Positions 1 through 9,732 are shown, numbered from the stretch's first letter. The stretch: DNA of 25,601 bases from an uncultured Clostridia bacterium (GCA_947588915.1 CANPZA010000006.1:1-25601); one strand, 5' to 3'. Translations and numbers: made by a program. The notes: generated by a model from the letters alone, not told the origin.

Positions 1-482
1 TATTAGTAATAGAGATGGTCATAGTCGATAATATAAATATTACTAGCATTAACTTAAAGTCGGAAGAAGTCAAATAAGTAGTTTGCATAAATAGAACACC
101 AACTGATAATAGCAATGGAATAGTAATAAATACGACAAGTAATCTATTTGGTAAGTTCAAGCAAAGTCTTTTAATATATTCAATATTTTTCTTATATTTT
201 GTTTTGTTTTCCATATAAAGAGGATAAGAATCAATATCCTTCAAAAAGAAAAACAAAAATAATGATACTACCAAAATTAAGGAACAAGTAGCAACTAAAA
301 TTTGTTGATAATAATAAAGTCCTCCAGAAACTTCTTTATCAAACTTTGTATTAATAGTATCTGGTCCATAATTTAATAAAGTAGGAATTACTAAATAAAA
401 CAAAAGACATGCAATGGCAATACCAATAGCATAAGTAAATATAATCTTTGATTTTACTTTTACTTTATTAGGTGCTCCGCAT
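1..482 (-). CDS. Multi-pass membrane protein, N-terminal part only, with +1 shift at codon 2
   Basis: The minus-strand reading frame from 478 to the window edge is open for about 159 codons and clearly encodes a membrane protein: four hydrophobic helices (starting IIFTYAIGIAIACLLFYL, then QILVATCSLILVVSLFLFFF, LLVVFITIPLLLSVGVLF, LMLVIFILSTMTISI) separated by a polar outside loop and a charged, Lys-rich inside loop. The family is not recognisable; sensor proteins of signalling enzymes often begin this way, but the catalytic part lies outside the window. The gene follows the NRPS with a 27-base gap and shares its transcript. A good ribosome site (AAGGGAG) stands before an ATG at 482-480, but that frame reads ATG CGG AGC ACC TAA. 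Skipping the C at 479 gives ATG GGA GCA CCT and joins the long frame. The only in-frame alternative start I see is a TTG at 547 inside the NRPS, without a ribosome site. The coding call is firm; the start is not. Confidence 0.7.
476..482 (-). other. Putative +1 recoding site ATG-C-GGA (site 1)
   Basis: Minus strand. Initiation codon ATG (482-480) is followed by CGG (479-477). The zero frame ends at TAA three codons after the ATG. Omitting the C at 479 gives Met-Gly-Ala-Pro-Asn-Lys in the long membrane-protein frame. This is one of four C-before-GGA sites in the window. Confidence 0.5.
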
Positions 483-509
483 AAATATTCTCCCTTCTTT
501 TGTAAAAAA

Positions 510-3500
510 TTAAGCTGTAATATCTTTTGTAAAATTCGTTTTATCAAAAAATGTTTTTAAATATGTTTCATCAATTTTTGACCACTTAAAACCAACCAAA
601 TCTAAAAATTGATTAGTTATAGTTTGGTCGATAACAATATCAGAGTGATAATCAAATTTTTTATCTTGATTTAAATCTGATATAATATATTTTAATATTT
701 TTTCGTTCTTTTGTAAATGTAAATTACGAATAAAAGTATTATAATTTGTAAATTTACAAGGATAGCCATATTCTTTAAATACAGAAAGTAATTTATCAAT
801 AGAAATTAGTTCATTAGAAAAGATATGAAATATATGGTTTTCCAAATTTGGTATAGTTAATAATTTAATAATGGCTTCAGCTACTTCATCAATTGGCGAA
901 AATTCTAATTGTTGCGTTTCTAAGTATTTTGGTAAGGAACCAATTTTAGCTAGTGCGATTAGTCTTGTGTAATAAGAATTATCCATCTTATTTTTTTGAA
1001 ACATACCATCTTTAAATCTTGCCATTAAATTTCCTAAACGGAAAATATTAGCTTTTAATCCTTTATATTCTTCTTCTAAAATTAACTTTTCTGCTTCAAA
1101 TTTACTGTGAATATACACATTATCTTCATAATTTTGACCAATGTAAAAATCTTCTTCGGTAAATTGATAAGATATATCGTTTTCCACTAAATAATTTCCA
1201 CTAACATTTGTAGTAGACATATGGTTTAATATAATTCCAGTAGGTTTAGCAAATAAAATTAAATTTTTAACAGTATTTATATTTTCTCTTTCAAAACTAG
1301 AATAACTTCCATAATGTCTAGTATTAGCAGCAGTATTAATAATACAGTCAGTATTTTTTTGTAAATTTGAATAATCTTCTTGTGATAAATTAAAGAATTC
1401 TTTAGAAAGTTCACCATTTAAAACGATAATTCGATTTTGATAGGTTTCGTAATAATGATTATCAAAATAAAAACCAAGAATATTTTCTAATCGCTTTTGA
1501 GGTGCTTGATTATATTTTTCGCGTATAATACAATAAATCATACAATCAGTATTTTTTAATAAATAATCCAAAATATGAACACCTAAAAATCCCGTTACTC
1601 CAGTTAATAAAACATTTTTGTAAGGAAAGAATAAATTCTTTTTGTCCAAATTTTTGGGAAAGTAAGTCAATTTTGGTTTTACCATATAATTGTGCTTTTC
1701 CTGTGTTATATTTTTATGTTCAGTAATATAATTAAATAAAGCTTCTACACAAGGAAATTCATAGAAATCTTGTGTTTTAACTGTAATTCCTTTTGAAAAT
1801 AATTTAGAGTTAATTGTTAAAATACTAAGTGAATCAGCATTTCCAACAGTAAAGAAATCATCATAAATACCTAAATTAGGATTCATTAGAACTTCTTGAC
1901 AAATAGTTAATATATCATTTTGTAATGCATTTTTTGGAAGTGAATTTACAGTTTTTTTAGCTTCTGGTAATGGTAATTTCTTTTTATCAATTTTTCCATT
2001 TGGAGTTAAAGGAAATGCTTTAAGTTTCACAATTAATGGTATCATATAAAAAGGTAATTTTTTCTTTAATTTTTCGTATAAAATAGATACATCAAAATTA
2101 CTTTTATAAGTTGTTATATAAGCTACTAAAATTTGTTTTTTGCTACTATTTTCTTTTATAGTAACAATACAATCAGAAACTTGTGCTTCAGTTAAAATAT
2201 TTTTCTCAATTTCTTTTAATTCAATACGAAGACCATGTAATTTAACTTGGCCATCATCACGTCCAACAAATTCTAAATTTCCATCGAAATGACGTATAGC
2301 AATATCTCCAGTTTTGTACATAGGAAATTTAGAATCAAATGGATTTTTCAAAAAACGTTTGCGATTTAAATCTGCTCTTCCAAAATATCCATCTGACACG
2401 CCAGGACCAGAGACATATAATTCACCTTTACAACCTATAGGAAGTAAATCAAGATTTTCATTTAAGCAATAACATTTATTATTATAAATTGGTTTTCCAA
2501 TTAAGATAACATTATCTTCCTTGGTCAATTCATAGAATGTTGAACAAACGCTGTTTTCTGTAGGCCCATATTCATTTACTAAACGAACTTGAGGCAATTT
2601 TGTAAAATGTTCTTTAACTAGTTGCATTGGAAAATTTTCACCAGCAATTGTAACAAATTTTAAAGTAGATAAGCTATCTAATTTTTCTTGTAGTAAAATT
2701 TTATATAAACTTGGAACAACCAAAAAGTGATTTACTTTATGATTAACAAGTTCTTGTGCAATAATATTAACATCCATTCTTGTAACTGAAGGGATAACAA
2801 GAGTAGAACCAGAAATTAGTGGTGTAAAAATATCCTCTACAGAACTATCAAAAGAAAAAGAAGGTATTTGTAATACAATAATTGTTTCATCAAAATTATA
2901 ATAATCTTTTCTCCAGATTAAAGTATTAATGATATTTTTGTGTTTTATTTCAACACCTTTTGGATTTCCTGTTGTACCAGAAGTATAAATCATATAAGCC
3001 AAAGAATCTCGCTTTGCCAAGCTAGTGTAATTAAAATTAGATGTGAAATCTAAATCTTCTAAAATAATTTTATGTTTAAAATCATAAGAATCTTTATAAG
3101 ATTCTGAGCAAATTAACATTTTACATTTGCTATCTTGCAAAATATAGCGAATTCTCTCTTCTGGATATTCACTATCTACTGGAATGTAAGCATTTCCACT
3201 TTTCATAATTCCTAAAAGGCTAGCAACCATCCAAGCAGATTTTTTACAAAGAATAGCTACTTTACTATTAGTTATATGGTGATTGCTAAGCTCAAGTGCT
3301 ACTACATTTGCCATATAATTTAATTCACGATAAGTATAAGAAATATCTTGGTAAATTAAAGCAGTTTTCTCAGGAAAATTATTAACGGTTTCTTCAAATA
3401 AATCAATTAAAGTTTTACTATCATCATAAGAAAATTTAGTATTATTAAAATTTTTTAATAATAATTTTTTCTCTTCTTTTGGTAAAATTTCAATTTCAGA

Positions 3501-4763
3501 AATAGTTTTATCAATATTTTTTAGTATATCAAAAAGAATCGTACGTATTCTTTTATGTATCCAAGTAATCTCTTCTTTAGAAAATAGGTCTACTCTATAA
3601 TCATATAAAATATGATAATGACCAGTATTATTGATATCAGTAATATTAACAACAAAATCATCTTGTATATAACCAATAAAATTCCATTCAGCTATATAAT
3701 TTACTAAATTAGGAATTTGATTTTTAGGCCTCATATTTTGAAAAGAATAAACTACATGATAATTTTGTGCTATGTTATTTTTCCTTAAATTTTTCAATAA
3801 ATGCATATAGGGATATTTAGAATTTTTGAAAAATGAGACACTATCTTTTGATAATTGTTGTAATAAATCTGAAACCTTTAAATTTGGAGAGTTTTTTAAA
3901 GGGATTGAAATCATATTAATAAACATACCAATTGTATTTTTTTCTTTTCCTAATCTATTCAAAATAGGAGTTTGTATAGAAAAAGAATCATAAGAAGTAG
4001 TCCTATATATATATAGATTAAGGACGGCTAAAAACAAAACGTAAGCAGAGATATGATTATTTTTACAAAAATTATCAATTAAATGTGTTTCATTTTCAGA
4101 AAACTCGAAATCTAACCTCTTAGCTATATAGGAATTAGATAAAGTATTCTTTAGACTAATTGGTTCTACATCTGATACAGCTTTTTCCCAAAAATCTTTA
4201 TTTTTCTTATATGTATCAGAAGTAAGATATTCTTTTTCACGATTTATAAAATCAGAATAAAGTCCTAAATTATTTGGAATATCAGATTTATTAATAAGAT
4301 TAGTATAATTTATAGCAATATTATCAATTATTAATCCTAAAGACCAAGCATCAGCAATTAAATGGTGAAACTTACCAATTAAAGCGACTTCATCATTAGG
4401 AAGTATACAAAGGACAAATTGAAATAAATTATGTCCATATATATTAAAAACTTTCTGTGAAAATTCACTTTGAAAGTTTCGAAAGTCTTTCATAGTTTTA
4501 TCAGAAAAATCAAAAGTTTTAATTTTAAAATAAGAACAATCATTAAAATATTGCATTGGAGTATCTTGTTTTTTAAATATAATTGTTCTCATAGCTTGAT
4601 TATTTTGTACAGTTAAATGTACAGCTTTTTTTAAAATATCCAAATCAATAGTTTTTTTAAAAAACATGGTTCCTACAATATTATTTATCGGTGCAGTATT
4701 AAACTGTTCTGACAAATAAATAGAATTTTGTGGAGTAGTTAATTTATATACATCCTTTTTCAT
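510..4763 (-). CDS. Single-module nonribosomal peptide synthetase, C-A-T-R
   Basis: Domains in order: condensation (about 1-430, active site HHLIADAWS at 133-141, with Ala for the usual Gly of HHxxxDG); adenylation (about 445-935, with YTSGTTGNPKG at 593-603, NEYGPTE at 730-736, HGLRIELKEIE near 843 and the catalytic Lys of NGK at 924); carrier domain (about 945-1015, phosphopantetheine Ser978 in GNADSL); terminal thioester reductase (about 1045-1417, NADPH motif GVTGFLG at 1055-1061, YxxxK pair Tyr1217/Lys1221). The enzyme should activate one amino acid, join it to an upstream acyl or aminoacyl donor, and release the product reductively as an aldehyde or alcohol. Lined up by hand with GrsA, the substrate pocket reads roughly D,S,E,L,T,A,E,V,C; I cannot assign a substrate. 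It begins with a C domain and no partner module is in the window, so the donor comes from elsewhere or is an acyl thioester. Ribosome site AAAGGTGAT precedes the ATG. No in-frame CGG codon is seen in 1417 codons. Confidence 0.95.
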   Translation of the reverse strand: MKKDVYKLTTPQNSIYLSEQFNTAPINNIVGTMFFKKTIDLDILKKAVHLTVQNNQAMRTIIFKKQDTPMQYFNDCSYFKIKTFDFSDKTMKDFRNFQSEFSQKVFNIYGHNLFQFVLCILPNDEVALIGKFHHLIADAWSLGLIIDNIAINYTNLINKSDIPNNLGLYSDFINREKEYLTSDTYKKNKDFWEKAVSDVEPISLKNTLSNSYIAKRLDFEFSENETHLIDNFCKNNHISAYVLFLAVLNLYIYRTTSYDSFSIQTPILNRLGKEKNTIGMFINMISIPLKNSPNLKVSDLLQQLSKDSVSFFKNSKYPYMHLLKNLRKNNIAQNYHVVYSFQNMRPKNQIPNLVNYIAEWNFIGYIQDDFVVNITDINNTGHYHILYDYRVDLFSKEEITWIHKRIRTILFDILKNIDKTISEIEILPKEEKKLLLKNFNNTKFSYDDSKTLIDLFEETVNNFPEKTALIYQDISYTYRELNYMANVVALELSNHHITNSKVAILCKKSAWMVASLLGIMKSGNAYIPVDSEYPEERIRYILQDSKCKMLICSESYKDSYDFKHKIILEDLDFTSNFNYTSLAKRDSLAYMIYTSGTTGNPKGVEIKHKNIINTLIWRKDYYNFDETIIVLQIPSFSFDSSVEDIFTPLISGSTLVIPSVTRMDVNIIAQELVNHKVNHFLVVPSLYKILLQEKLDSLSTLKFVTIAGENFPMQLVKEHFTKLPQVRLVNEYGPTENSVCSTFYELTKEDNVILIGKPIYNNKCYCLNENLDLLPIGCKGELYVSGPGVSDGYFGRADLNRKRFLKNPFDSKFPMYKTGDIAIRHFDGNLEFVGRDDGQVKLHGLRIELKEIEKNILTEAQVSDCIVTIKENSSKKQILVAYITTYKSNFDVSILYEKLKKKLPFYMIPLIVKLKAFPLTPNGKIDKKKLPLPEAKKTVNSLPKNALQNDILTICQEVLMNPNLGIYDDFFTVGNADSLSILTINSKLFSKGITVKTQDFYEFPCVEALFNYITEHKNITQEKHNYMVKPKLTYFPKNLDKKNLFFPYKNVLLTGVTGFLGVHILDYLLKNTDCMIYCIIREKYNQAPQKRLENILGFYFDNHYYETYQNRIIVLNGELSKEFFNLSQEDYSNLQKNTDCIINTAANTRHYGSYSSFERENINTVKNLILFAKPTGIILNHMSTTNVSGNYLVENDISYQFTEEDFYIGQNYEDNVYIHSKFEAEKLILEEEYKGLKANIFRLGNLMARFKDGMFQKNKMDNSYYTRLIALAKIGSLPKYLETQQLEFSPIDEVAEAIIKLLTIPNLENHIFHIFSNELISIDKLLSVFKEYGYPCKFTNYNTFIRNLHLQKNEKILKYIISDLNQDKKFDYHSDIVIDQTITNQFLDLVGFKWSKIDETYLKTFFDKTNFTKDITA

Positions 4764-4793
4764 TTTATCACCTTTTATGTCGTTTATTAGCTA

Positions 4794-4823
4794 TAATTAT
4801 ATAGTTTTTTTCTCTAAAATGTC
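4794..4823 (-). promoter_or_regulatory. SigA-type promoter of the NRPS operon
   Basis: Minus strand: TTGACA (4823-4818), 18-base spacer, TATAAT (4799-4794), about 30 bases before the NRPS start. The -35 and -10 boxes match consensus perfectly; the spacer is one base longer than ideal. Confidence 0.75.
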
Positions 4824-4953
4824 AAGTATTATCTTGTTTTTTTCATTGCAAAATATGAGATTTTAATATTAGTACAACAATGTGTAGTGTAAATAATAAA
4901 AATGAGGTTTAAAAAACAGACTTTTGGAAACACTATTGATGAGGTGGAAAATC

Positions 4954-6093
4954 TTGAGAAGAAAAAAGAAAATGAGTAATTTAAAAAAAGTTATTATATC
5001 ATTTATTATAGCTATAATAATATGGATTTTTGGATTTTATTTATATATTACATATCAAAATATTGAAGTAAGTCCATCAAATTATGAAACTGAAAGAATA
5101 TTATCCACATTAAACACACAAACTGTGGAAGAAACAGAGCAAAACAGCACAAAAGTTGCAGATATAATTGAACAGACAACTAGGAAAGTAGTGGGAATTT
5201 CTAAACTAAAGAATACAGGCAATAGTATTTTATCTAAAAGCACCGAAAGTGAATTAGGCTTGGGAACAGGAATTATTGTAACAGATAATGGTTATATTTT
5301 AAGTAATGAACATGTTACAGGAAGTAAATATAGTAAATGCTATATTACTTTGGAAAGTGGTAATAGCTATGATGGTACTGTTGTATGGAGTGATCAAAAC
5401 TTGGATTTATCAATAACAAAAATAGATGCAAAAAATTTGGAATATGTAAGTTTTGCAGATTCAAGCACAATTAGAGTTGGTGAAAGTGTATATGCTATTG
5501 GAAATCCTATAGGTTTTGAATTTAGGCGAACAGTGACATCTGGTATTATTAGTGCAAAGAATAGAACTATAAGGATAGATGAACAAGAAAATTCATCATA
5601 TATGACAGATTTGATACAAACAGATGCAACAATTAATCCAGGAAATAGTGGTGGACCATTAATTTATCCAAATGGAGAAGTTATTGGGATAAATACTGTT
5701 AAAATTTCATCAGCAGAGGGAATTGGTTTTGCAGTTCCAATCAATATTGTAAAACCTATTATAGAAAGTTTTAAAAACACAAATAATTTTGAAGAAGCAA
5801 CTATTGGAATTTATGCTTATGATAAAGAAGTAATACCATATTTAAATGGAATTTCAAATGTGAAATTCGATAAAGGAATTTATGTTGCACAAATTACTAA
5901 AAATGGACCAGCGGATAATACAGAGTTAAAACAAGGAGATATAATTACAAGTATAGATGGAAAAGAGCTAAATACTATGAATGATTTAAGACAGTATATA
6001 TATACAAAAAAACCAAATGAAGAAATTATACTTAAAATTGTAAGAGGTAAGATTAATAGAGAAATAAAAATTGTTTTAGGGAAAAGTTCATAA
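4954..6093 (+). CDS. Membrane-anchored HtrA/DegP-type serine protease with PDZ domain
   Basis: Trypsin-like protease of envelope quality control, expected on the outer face of the membrane. From the TTG at 4954 the protein has 379 residues: basic N-terminus, one transmembrane anchor (about 12-33), a low-complexity linker, the protease domain (about 75-265), and a C-terminal PDZ domain (about 285-375, containing GDIITSIDGKEL). The catalytic triad is visible: His120 in SNEHV, Asp151 in NLDLS, Ser232 in GNSGGP. I prefer the TTG at 4954 because a ribosome site (GAGGTGG, 4941-4947) sits six bases before it; upstream TTG 4924 and ATG 4939 and downstream ATG 4972 lack as good a site. It is transcribed divergently from the NRPS. 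Family assignment is firm; the exact paralogue (HtrA, HtrB or YyxA type) is not decided. Confidence 0.92.
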   Translation: MRRKKKMSNLKKVIISFIIAIIIWIFGFYLYITYQNIEVSPSNYETERILSTLNTQTVEETEQNSTKVADIIEQTTRKVVGISKLKNTGNSILSKSTESELGLGTGIIVTDNGYILSNEHVTGSKYSKCYITLESGNSYDGTVVWSDQNLDLSITKIDAKNLEYVSFADSSTIRVGESVYAIGNPIGFEFRRTVTSGIISAKNRTIRIDEQENSSYMTDLIQTDATINPGNSGGPLIYPNGEVIGINTVKISSAEGIGFAVPINIVKPIIESFKNTNNFEEATIGIYAYDKEVIPYLNGISNVKFDKGIYVAQITKNGPADNTELKQGDIITSIDGKELNTMNDLRQYIYTKKPNEEIILKIVRGKINREIKIVLGKSS

Positions 6094-6232
6094 ATGTTAA
6101 TTTTTTACCAATTTTATAATATAATCTTAACAGATAGAAAAATTAATAGTGATGTTACAATTCTATTACAAAATATAATATATATATTATAAATATAAAA
6201 AACAAGATAAAATCCTTACTCATGGCCATTTG

Positions 6233-6271
6233 AATTGAGGTTGCTTTTCGCAGGGCTTACCTCAATTTTTT
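6233..6271 (+). terminator. Rho-independent terminator-like hairpin after htrA
   Basis: Nine-base-pair stem AATTGAGGT / ACCTCAATT (6233-6241 with 6259-6267), an inner TGC/GCA pairing in the loop, then a T-run to 6271. It lies about 140 bases after the protease stop, so it may end that transcript or a small untranslated RNA in between. Confidence 0.65.
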
Positions 6272-6366
6272 CTTTGATACATACAAAATGTATTAAAACT
6301 GCAAAAATATATTATAAAGATTTAAGTTATTGGATAAAAATAAAAACAATTTAAAATCCATTTTTA

Positions 6367-6403
6367 TAAAAAGGAAAATGTTAAGAAATTCATTTTCTTT
6401 TTA
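6367..6403 (+). terminator. Second hairpin with flanking A and T runs
   Basis: GAAAATG (6374-6380) pairs with CATTTTC (6391-6397) around a ten-base loop, with A-rich sequence before and T-rich after, so it could act on both strands. Apart from this, the previous hairpin and the promoter at 6406, the 6094-6525 gap shows no gene to me. Confidence 0.5.
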
Positions 6404-6405
6404 TT

Positions 6406-6434
6406 TTGCAATTTAAAAAATAATGTGATAAAAT
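6406..6434 (+). promoter_or_regulatory. Probable promoter for tRNA-Arg and tadA
   Basis: TTGCAA (6406-6411), 17-base spacer, TAAAAT (6429-6434). It would start RNA about 85 bases before the tRNA. A lone TATAAT at 6476-6481 is an alternative but has no good -35. Confidence 0.45.
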
Positions 6435-6525
6435 ATAAAAGCAACAGTTCAAATAAATAAAATTTTAGTACAACTTATAATGTAAAATAAAGAAAAAATA
6501 AACAATATAAGGTTTGTTTAAATAT

Positions 6526-6601
<76 letters not shown>

Positions 6602-6625
6602 TTTGTAAATGTTAAAGAGGTAAAT

Positions 6626-7093
6626 ATGCAAGAAAAAGAAAAATTTATGAAAGAAGCTATAAAAGAAGCAAAAAAAGCAGAGGAAAAATTAGAAATACCA
6701 GTTGGATGTGTTATTGTAAAAGATGGAAAAATAATTGCTAGAGCACATAACTTAAAAGAAACTAAATTAGACACTACAAAACATGCGGAAATAATAGCTA
6801 TACAAAAAGCAAGTAAAAAATTAAAAGCATGGAGATTATTAGATTGTGAAATGTATGTTACTTTAGAACCATGTCCAATGTGTGCAGGAGCATTAATACA
6901 ATCTAGAATAAAGAAAATATATATAGGAACAATGGATGAAAAAACAGGAGCATGTGGATCAGTACTTAACTTGTTACAAGATTATGAATTTAATCATAAA
7001 ATAGAAGTAGAAACAGGAATTGAAAAAGAACAATGTGAGTTGATATTAAAAGAATTTTTTAAAAAATTAAGAAAGATAAAAAAACAAAAGTAA
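6626..7093 (+). CDS. tadA: tRNA-specific adenosine deaminase
   Basis: Converts A34 to inosine in the anticodon of tRNA-Arg(ACG), allowing CGU, CGC and CGA to be read by one tRNA. The 155-residue protein has the zinc cytidine-deaminase signature: His53-Ala-Glu55 and Pro-Cys83-Pro-Met-Cys86, and ends in a basic Lys-rich tail. The start at 6626 is chosen because AGAGGT precedes it and the protein begins MQEKEKFMKEA as in the family; a longer frame extends back through the tRNA gene and is not used. It starts 24 bases after the tRNA-Arg, so the two probably share a transcript. The order tadA, SRP RNA, dnaX, ybaB, recR is the usual one in Firmicutes. Confidence 0.95.
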   Translation: MQEKEKFMKEAIKEAKKAEEKLEIPVGCVIVKDGKIIARAHNLKETKLDTTKHAEIIAIQKASKKLKAWRLLDCEMYVTLEPCPMCAGALIQSRIKKIYIGTMDEKTGACGSVLNLLQDYEFNHKIEVETGIEKEQCELILKEFFKKLRKIKKQK

Positions 7094-7104
7094 AGGTAAA
7101 GAAA

Positions 7105-7857
7105 ATGATTAATAGTTTAAAAAATATAATTGGAAAAAAATATGTTCATATAGCAATAATTATTATAATAGTTTTTATCCTTTTATTTATTTTAGGAATT
7201 ATTGTACTAAGATATAATGTAGAAGGAGAAACTAATATGCCATTTGAACTTACAAAAATAACTGTAGTTAGTTCATCAGAAGGAATAGATATAGAATCAC
7301 CTGATACAAAATGGGCATTTGATGTATATCAAAGTAATGATATATATTTATATATAGACAAAAATGATAAATACAAAGAAACAAAAGCAATAGAAAATAT
7401 TACAGTTGATAATATAAATATTGAATCAGAAAGAAAAGATAAAATAAAAATATATAGACCAGATGCAAATGAAACAAATCCTCTTTTTAAAAATGTGGAA
7501 GAAAATATAGTAGATAGTATTACATATGAAGGATCAATGGAATCAATTTTTAAACAATTAAGAATATCAAATCAAGGTGGATTAATAGCATTTAGATGTT
7601 CAAATGACAACTTAATAAAATATACATCAAATGATGAAGAAATTAATCATTATGAACTATTAAAAAAAGCTGGAATAAAACAAGAAGATTTAAAAGCAAA
7701 GATAACTTTTGATTTAACAATAAAAATAAAAGAAGGAAATAGTTATAAATCAACAATAAACTTAGATTTACCAATTGATAATGTTATTGAACAAGGAGCT
7801 ACCTCGAAAGAAATAACTGAACTTAAAGATGTAATATTTAAAAGAATAAATAATTAG
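7105..7857 (+). CDS. Anchored exported protein of unknown function
   Basis: A 250-residue protein with a short basic N-terminus, one hydrophobic helix (about 15-36) and a mainly polar, acidic-to-neutral outer region without cysteine pairs or a motif I recognise. Topology suggests a membrane-anchored protein with its C-terminal domain outside. It lies 11 bases after tadA and before the SRP RNA promoter, so it is likely co-transcribed with tadA. Codon use is like its neighbours. I do not recognise the family and assign no function. Confidence 0.82.
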   Translation: MINSLKNIIGKKYVHIAIIIIIVFILLFILGIIVLRYNVEGETNMPFELTKITVVSSSEGIDIESPDTKWAFDVYQSNDIYLYIDKNDKYKETKAIENITVDNINIESERKDKIKIYRPDANETNPLFKNVEENIVDSITYEGSMESIFKQLRISNQGGLIAFRCSNDNLIKYTSNDEEINHYELLKKAGIKQEDLKAKITFDLTIKIKEGNSYKSTINLDLPIDNVIEQGATSKEITELKDVIFKRINN

Positions 7858-7869
7858 TATATAAATCAC

Positions 7870-7898
7870 TTGATAAAATCAAAAATTAAGTATATAAT
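7870..7898 (+). promoter_or_regulatory. Promoter of the SRP RNA
   Basis: TTGATA (7870-7875), 17-base spacer, TATAAT (7893-7898). The predicted start near 7904 coincides with the base of the long closing stem of the SRP RNA. Confidence 0.8.
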
Positions 7899-7902
7899 AC
7901 AA

Positions 7903-8044
7903 ATGGTTGCTATTCTTAATTTTTGTATGGAGAGAATCCAATAAAGACCTATGAATCTTGTCAGGTCCGGAAGGAAGCAGCAATAAGTAGATATCTTTAT
8001 GTGGAGTCTTTCCATAGAGAGATTAAGAAAAGTAGCCATTTTTT
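7903..8044 (+). ncRNA. ffs: Signal recognition particle RNA, small bacterial type
   Basis: The conserved SRP domain loop (GTCAGGTCCGGAAGGAAGCA, 7960-7979) is present, in the hairpin that binds Ffh. Around it, TATGGAGAGA (7926-7935) pairs with TCTTTCCATA (8007-8016), and ATAAAGA with TCTTTAT further in. Outside the core, 18 bases from 7903 pair with 8022-8039 with one mismatch and two G-T pairs, followed by six T. So the transcript is likely about 142 bases, with the outermost stem doubling as its terminator. I see no Alu domain of the long Bacillus-type RNA. Core only: about 7925-8017. Confidence 0.93.
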
Positions 8045-8062
8045 GATAGGATGTGATAAATA

Positions 8063-9712
8063 ATGGGGTACACAGCTCTTTATCGAAAGTTCAGACCATT
8101 AAATTTTTCTGAAATGGTTGGGCAAGAACATATAACAAGAACATTAAAAAATCAAATAATGGCAGATAGAGTAGGCCACGCATATTTATTCAATGGTGGT
8201 AGAGGAACAGGAAAAACATCGGCTGCAAAGATTTTAGCAAGAAGTATAAACTGTTTAAATCCAAAAGATGGAGAGCCATGCAATGAGTGTGAAATTTGCA
8301 AGGGAGCAATATCAGGGTCATTAACAGATATTGTTGAAATGGATGCAGCATCTAATAATAGTGTAGAAGATATAAGAGCAATACGTGAAGAAGTAAACTT
8401 TTTGCCAACAAAAGCAAAATACAGAGTGTATATTATAGATGAGGTGCATATGTTATCAACAGGAGCATTTAATGCTTTACTAAAAACTTTAGAAGAACCG
8501 CCAGAACATGTAAAATTTATTTTAGCAACAACAGAACCTCAAAAAATACCTGCAACAATATTATCAAGATGCCAAAGATTCGATTTTAAGAGGATATCAA
8601 ATGAAGATATTATAAAGAGATTAGAAATTGTTTGTAAGGAAAGTAATATAGAAGCAACAAAAGGAGCATTATCTGTAATTGCAACATTATCAGAAGGAGC
8701 AATGAGAGATAGTTTATCAATCTTAGAAAGATGTATACAAGATGGAGGAAATAAAATAGATGAAGAAAAAGTAAAAGATTTAGTAGGAATACCAAAACTT
8801 ACTTTTATATATAAAATAGTAAAATCAATAGTAGAATATAACGTAGAAAATGCATTAGAAAGTATAAATCAAGTTTTAACAGAAGGAAAAGATATTAATA
8901 ATCTAATTTGGGAAATGATAAAATATATAAAAGATATTTTAATATATAAAGCAACGAATAAATTAGAGTTATATAATGAAGAAGAATTAAATCAAATAAA
9001 AGAAATTTCACAAATAATAACCAAAGATAGATTAGTTGATTTAATTGACAAATTGTCTTTGCTAGAAGCAGATGTAAAATGGACTACTCAAAAAACAATA
9101 GTATTTCAAGCAGGTATTATTAAATTATGTAATAAACATATAGATTCAAGTAATAATATAGAAGAAAGAGTAGAAAAAATAGAAAAATACTTAAAATCAG
9201 GAAATAAACCAATACAGAACAACTTAGCAAGTAATATACAAGATAATCAAAAAACAGGAGTATATAATAATATACGATATGAAAATAATGTAAATACAAT
9301 AGGAAGTAAAGAAAAGAATGTAAGTGCGACTAATAACAAAACTACAACTATAAATAATAAAAAGCAATTTGGAGCTAAAACAGAAGAATATTGGCCACAA
9401 ATTATAAATGAATTAAAACAAAATGGAAAAATAGTATTATATACAAATTTGCTAGGAACAAAAGCAACACAGGTAAATGATATGACAGTTGGAATTGAAT
9501 TTCCAAATGGACTAACATCATTTGGAAAAACAATTTTAGAAAAACAAGAAAATATAAGAGAACTATCTAATTTAGTATCAATGGCATGTGGAAAAGAAAT
9601 GCATATAAAATATATAAATCCACAAGAAAATCAAAAACAAACAATATCAAGTGAAGAAAATCTACAAGATTTTGCAAATAAATCTGATATACCATTTAAT
9701 ATTATAGATTAA
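8063..9712 (+). CDS. dnaX: DNA polymerase III subunit gamma/tau
   Basis: Clamp-loader ATPase of the replicative polymerase. The 549-residue protein has Walker [10 protein letters not shown] (45-53), a zinc module with Cys64, Cys73, Cys76, Cys79, Walker B ending DEVH (126-129), and the SRC arginine-finger motif (168-170). Domains I-III fill about 1-365, followed by an Asn-rich linker (about 370-430) and a C-terminal domain. The start is firm: AGGATGTGAT (8048-8057), one mismatch from the anti-ribosome consensus, lies five bases before ATG, only 18 bases after the SRP RNA T-run. No clear A6G-type slippery site for making a separate gamma form was seen. Confidence 0.97.
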   Translation: MGYTALYRKFRPLNFSEMVGQEHITRTLKNQIMADRVGHAYLFNGGRGTGKTSAAKILARSINCLNPKDGEPCNECEICKGAISGSLTDIVEMDAASNNSVEDIRAIREEVNFLPTKAKYRVYIIDEVHMLSTGAFNALLKTLEEPPEHVKFILATTEPQKIPATILSRCQRFDFKRISNEDIIKRLEIVCKESNIEATKGALSVIATLSEGAMRDSLSILERCIQDGGNKIDEEKVKDLVGIPKLTFIYKIVKSIVEYNVENALESINQVLTEGKDINNLIWEMIKYIKDILIYKATNKLELYNEEELNQIKEISQIITKDRLVDLIDKLSLLEADVKWTTQKTIVFQAGIIKLCNKHIDSSNNIEERVEKIEKYLKSGNKPIQNNLASNIQDNQKTGVYNNIRYENNVNTIGSKEKNVSATNNKTTTINNKKQFGAKTEEYWPQIINELKQNGKIVLYTNLLGTKATQVNDMTVGIEFPNGLTSFGKTILEKQENIRELSNLVSMACGKEMHIKYINPQENQKQTISSEENLQDFANKSDIPFNIID

Positions 9713-9732
9713 TAAAAGAAAGGAGAATCAAT

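Noticed and set aside
9100..9400. Programmed slippage site in dnaX for a gamma form
   Set aside because: A-rich stretches occur, but I saw no A-AAA-AAG type heptamer with a following hairpin and early stop.
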